NCBI GenBank assembly: GCA_022712475.1
Contig: JALAGK010000520.1
Coordinates: 1-6,904 of the forward strand
Origin: Enterobacteriaceae bacterium
Lineage (GTDB): Bacteria; Pseudomonadota; Gammaproteobacteria; Enterobacterales; Enterobacteriaceae
DNA: 6,904 bases
Direction of reading: 5' to 3'
Part shown: in pieces, positions 6,770 to 6,904 of the stretch
How the letters are laid out: the number at the start of each line of letters is the position of its first letter
How positions within the stretch are numbered: the stretch's first letter is position 1
Notes under the pieces: model-generated
Seen by the model: the letters and a program-made list of their open reading frames with translations, nothing else
What the model was told of the DNA's origin: nothing
The model's database searches: none
Program-made: the position numbers and the translations under genes

Positions 6770-6904
6770 TTAACGTAGGCCAGGCAGCAGTTTCCAGAAG
6801 GCATCAATCAGCGGCTCATGCAGCCGTTTTTTTTGTGCGCAGACGCCGAGTTCAAACGGTGTTTTTTCATCGCTTCGTTCCAGAATCATCACGCGGTTGC
6901 GTAC
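6770..6904 (-). CDS. ilvY: LysR-type regulator IlvY, C-terminal 44 residues (partial)
   Basis: This is the end of the LysR-family activator of ilvC, cut by the window edge. On the minus strand it reads VRNRVMILERSDEKTPFELG and on through CAQKKRLHEPLI to DAFWKLLPGLR, stopping at TAA (6770-6772). E. coli IlvY ends almost identically in my recollection, with the same 44 residues from this valine to the stop. In known homologues IlvY binds between the divergent ilvY and ilvC genes and activates ilvC when acetolactate or acetohydroxybutyrate is present. The DNA-binding N-terminus and most of the effector domain lie off the right edge, where ilvC is also expected. It converges with ilvA, and no clear terminator for ilvY is seen downstream. 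Confidence 0.95.
   Translation of the reverse strand, partial: VRNRVMILERSDEKTPFELGVCAQKKRLHEPLIDAFWKLLPGLR
6810..6834 (+). terminator. Possible secondary terminator antisense to ilvY
   Basis: CGGCT (6812-6816) pairs with AGCCG (6822-6826) around CATGC, extendable by a G-T wobble (6811/6827) and an A-T pair (6810/6828), followed by eight T (6827-6834). It could stop read-through from ilvA before it runs far into ilvY. It lies within codons of IlvY (the KKRLHEPL segment), so the similarity to a terminator may be incidental. Confidence 0.4.

Larger units (their letters stand above)
6662..6904. repeat. Degenerate direct repeat covering the ilvY tail and its relic
   Basis: Two head-to-tail units are visible. 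Unit A runs from about 6771 to 6900 (real ilvY end) and unit B from about 6662 to 6774. The offset is exactly 109 nt from the TAACG at 6662/6771 through the terminator stems, 110 nt at GTGC(A/G)C and ACGCCG, and 123 nt at CCAGAATC. The longest exact shared words are CCAGAAGGCAT (6685-6695 and 6794-6804) and GCGGCTCA (6702-6709 and 6811-6818). Confidence 0.8.

Overview
This window holds an almost complete enterobacterial isoleucine-valine biosynthesis operon, ilvL-ilvX-ilvG-ilvM-ilvE-ilvD-ilvA, read left to right. At the right edge is the 3' end of the convergent regulator gene ilvY on the minus strand. Gene order, protein lengths (IlvG 548, IlvE 310, IlvD 616, IlvA 514 residues) and near-identity to the Escherichia coli proteins as I remember them place the host in the Enterobacteriaceae, close to Escherichia, Enterobacter and Cronobacter. 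I cannot name the genus. The sequence looks chromosomal. I see no mobile element, CRISPR array, tRNA or rRNA.

Region by region: bases 1-109 carry a promoter and the start of the leader transcript. Bases 110-261 are the ilvL leader peptide and its attenuator, for which mutually exclusive protector, antiterminator and terminator stems can be drawn. Bases 296-346 are a 16-codon ORF matching ilvX. Bases 349-2249 encode both subunits of acetohydroxyacid synthase II; ilvG is intact, unlike the frameshifted gene of E. coli K-12. Bases 2274-3206 are ilvE, followed by a GC-rich hairpin (3213-3239), then ilvD (3267-5117) and ilvA (5120-6664) only 2 nt apart. A rho-independent terminator (6701-6724) ends the operon. 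Bases 6770-6904 (minus) encode the last 44 residues of IlvY.

The genes form one pathway. IlvA makes 2-ketobutyrate from threonine. IlvGM condenses pyruvate with 2-ketobutyrate or a second pyruvate. The missing step, IlvC, is expected just beyond ilvY off the right edge. IlvD dehydrates the dihydroxyacids, and IlvE transaminates the 2-keto acids to isoleucine, valine and leucine. Control visible here is attenuation by Leu, Val and Ile codons in ilvL; IlvA also carries two C-terminal ACT-type allosteric domains.

No unknown system is present. The most unusual point is between ilvA and ilvY: about 105 bp form a decayed tandem copy of the 3' end of ilvY (about 60 of 77 positions identical, with a frameshift), and the operon terminator lies inside this relic. 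Lesser points are a leader peptide with a Lys codon within the control cluster and three consecutive rare Arg codons, and a Cys-rich divergent IlvX.
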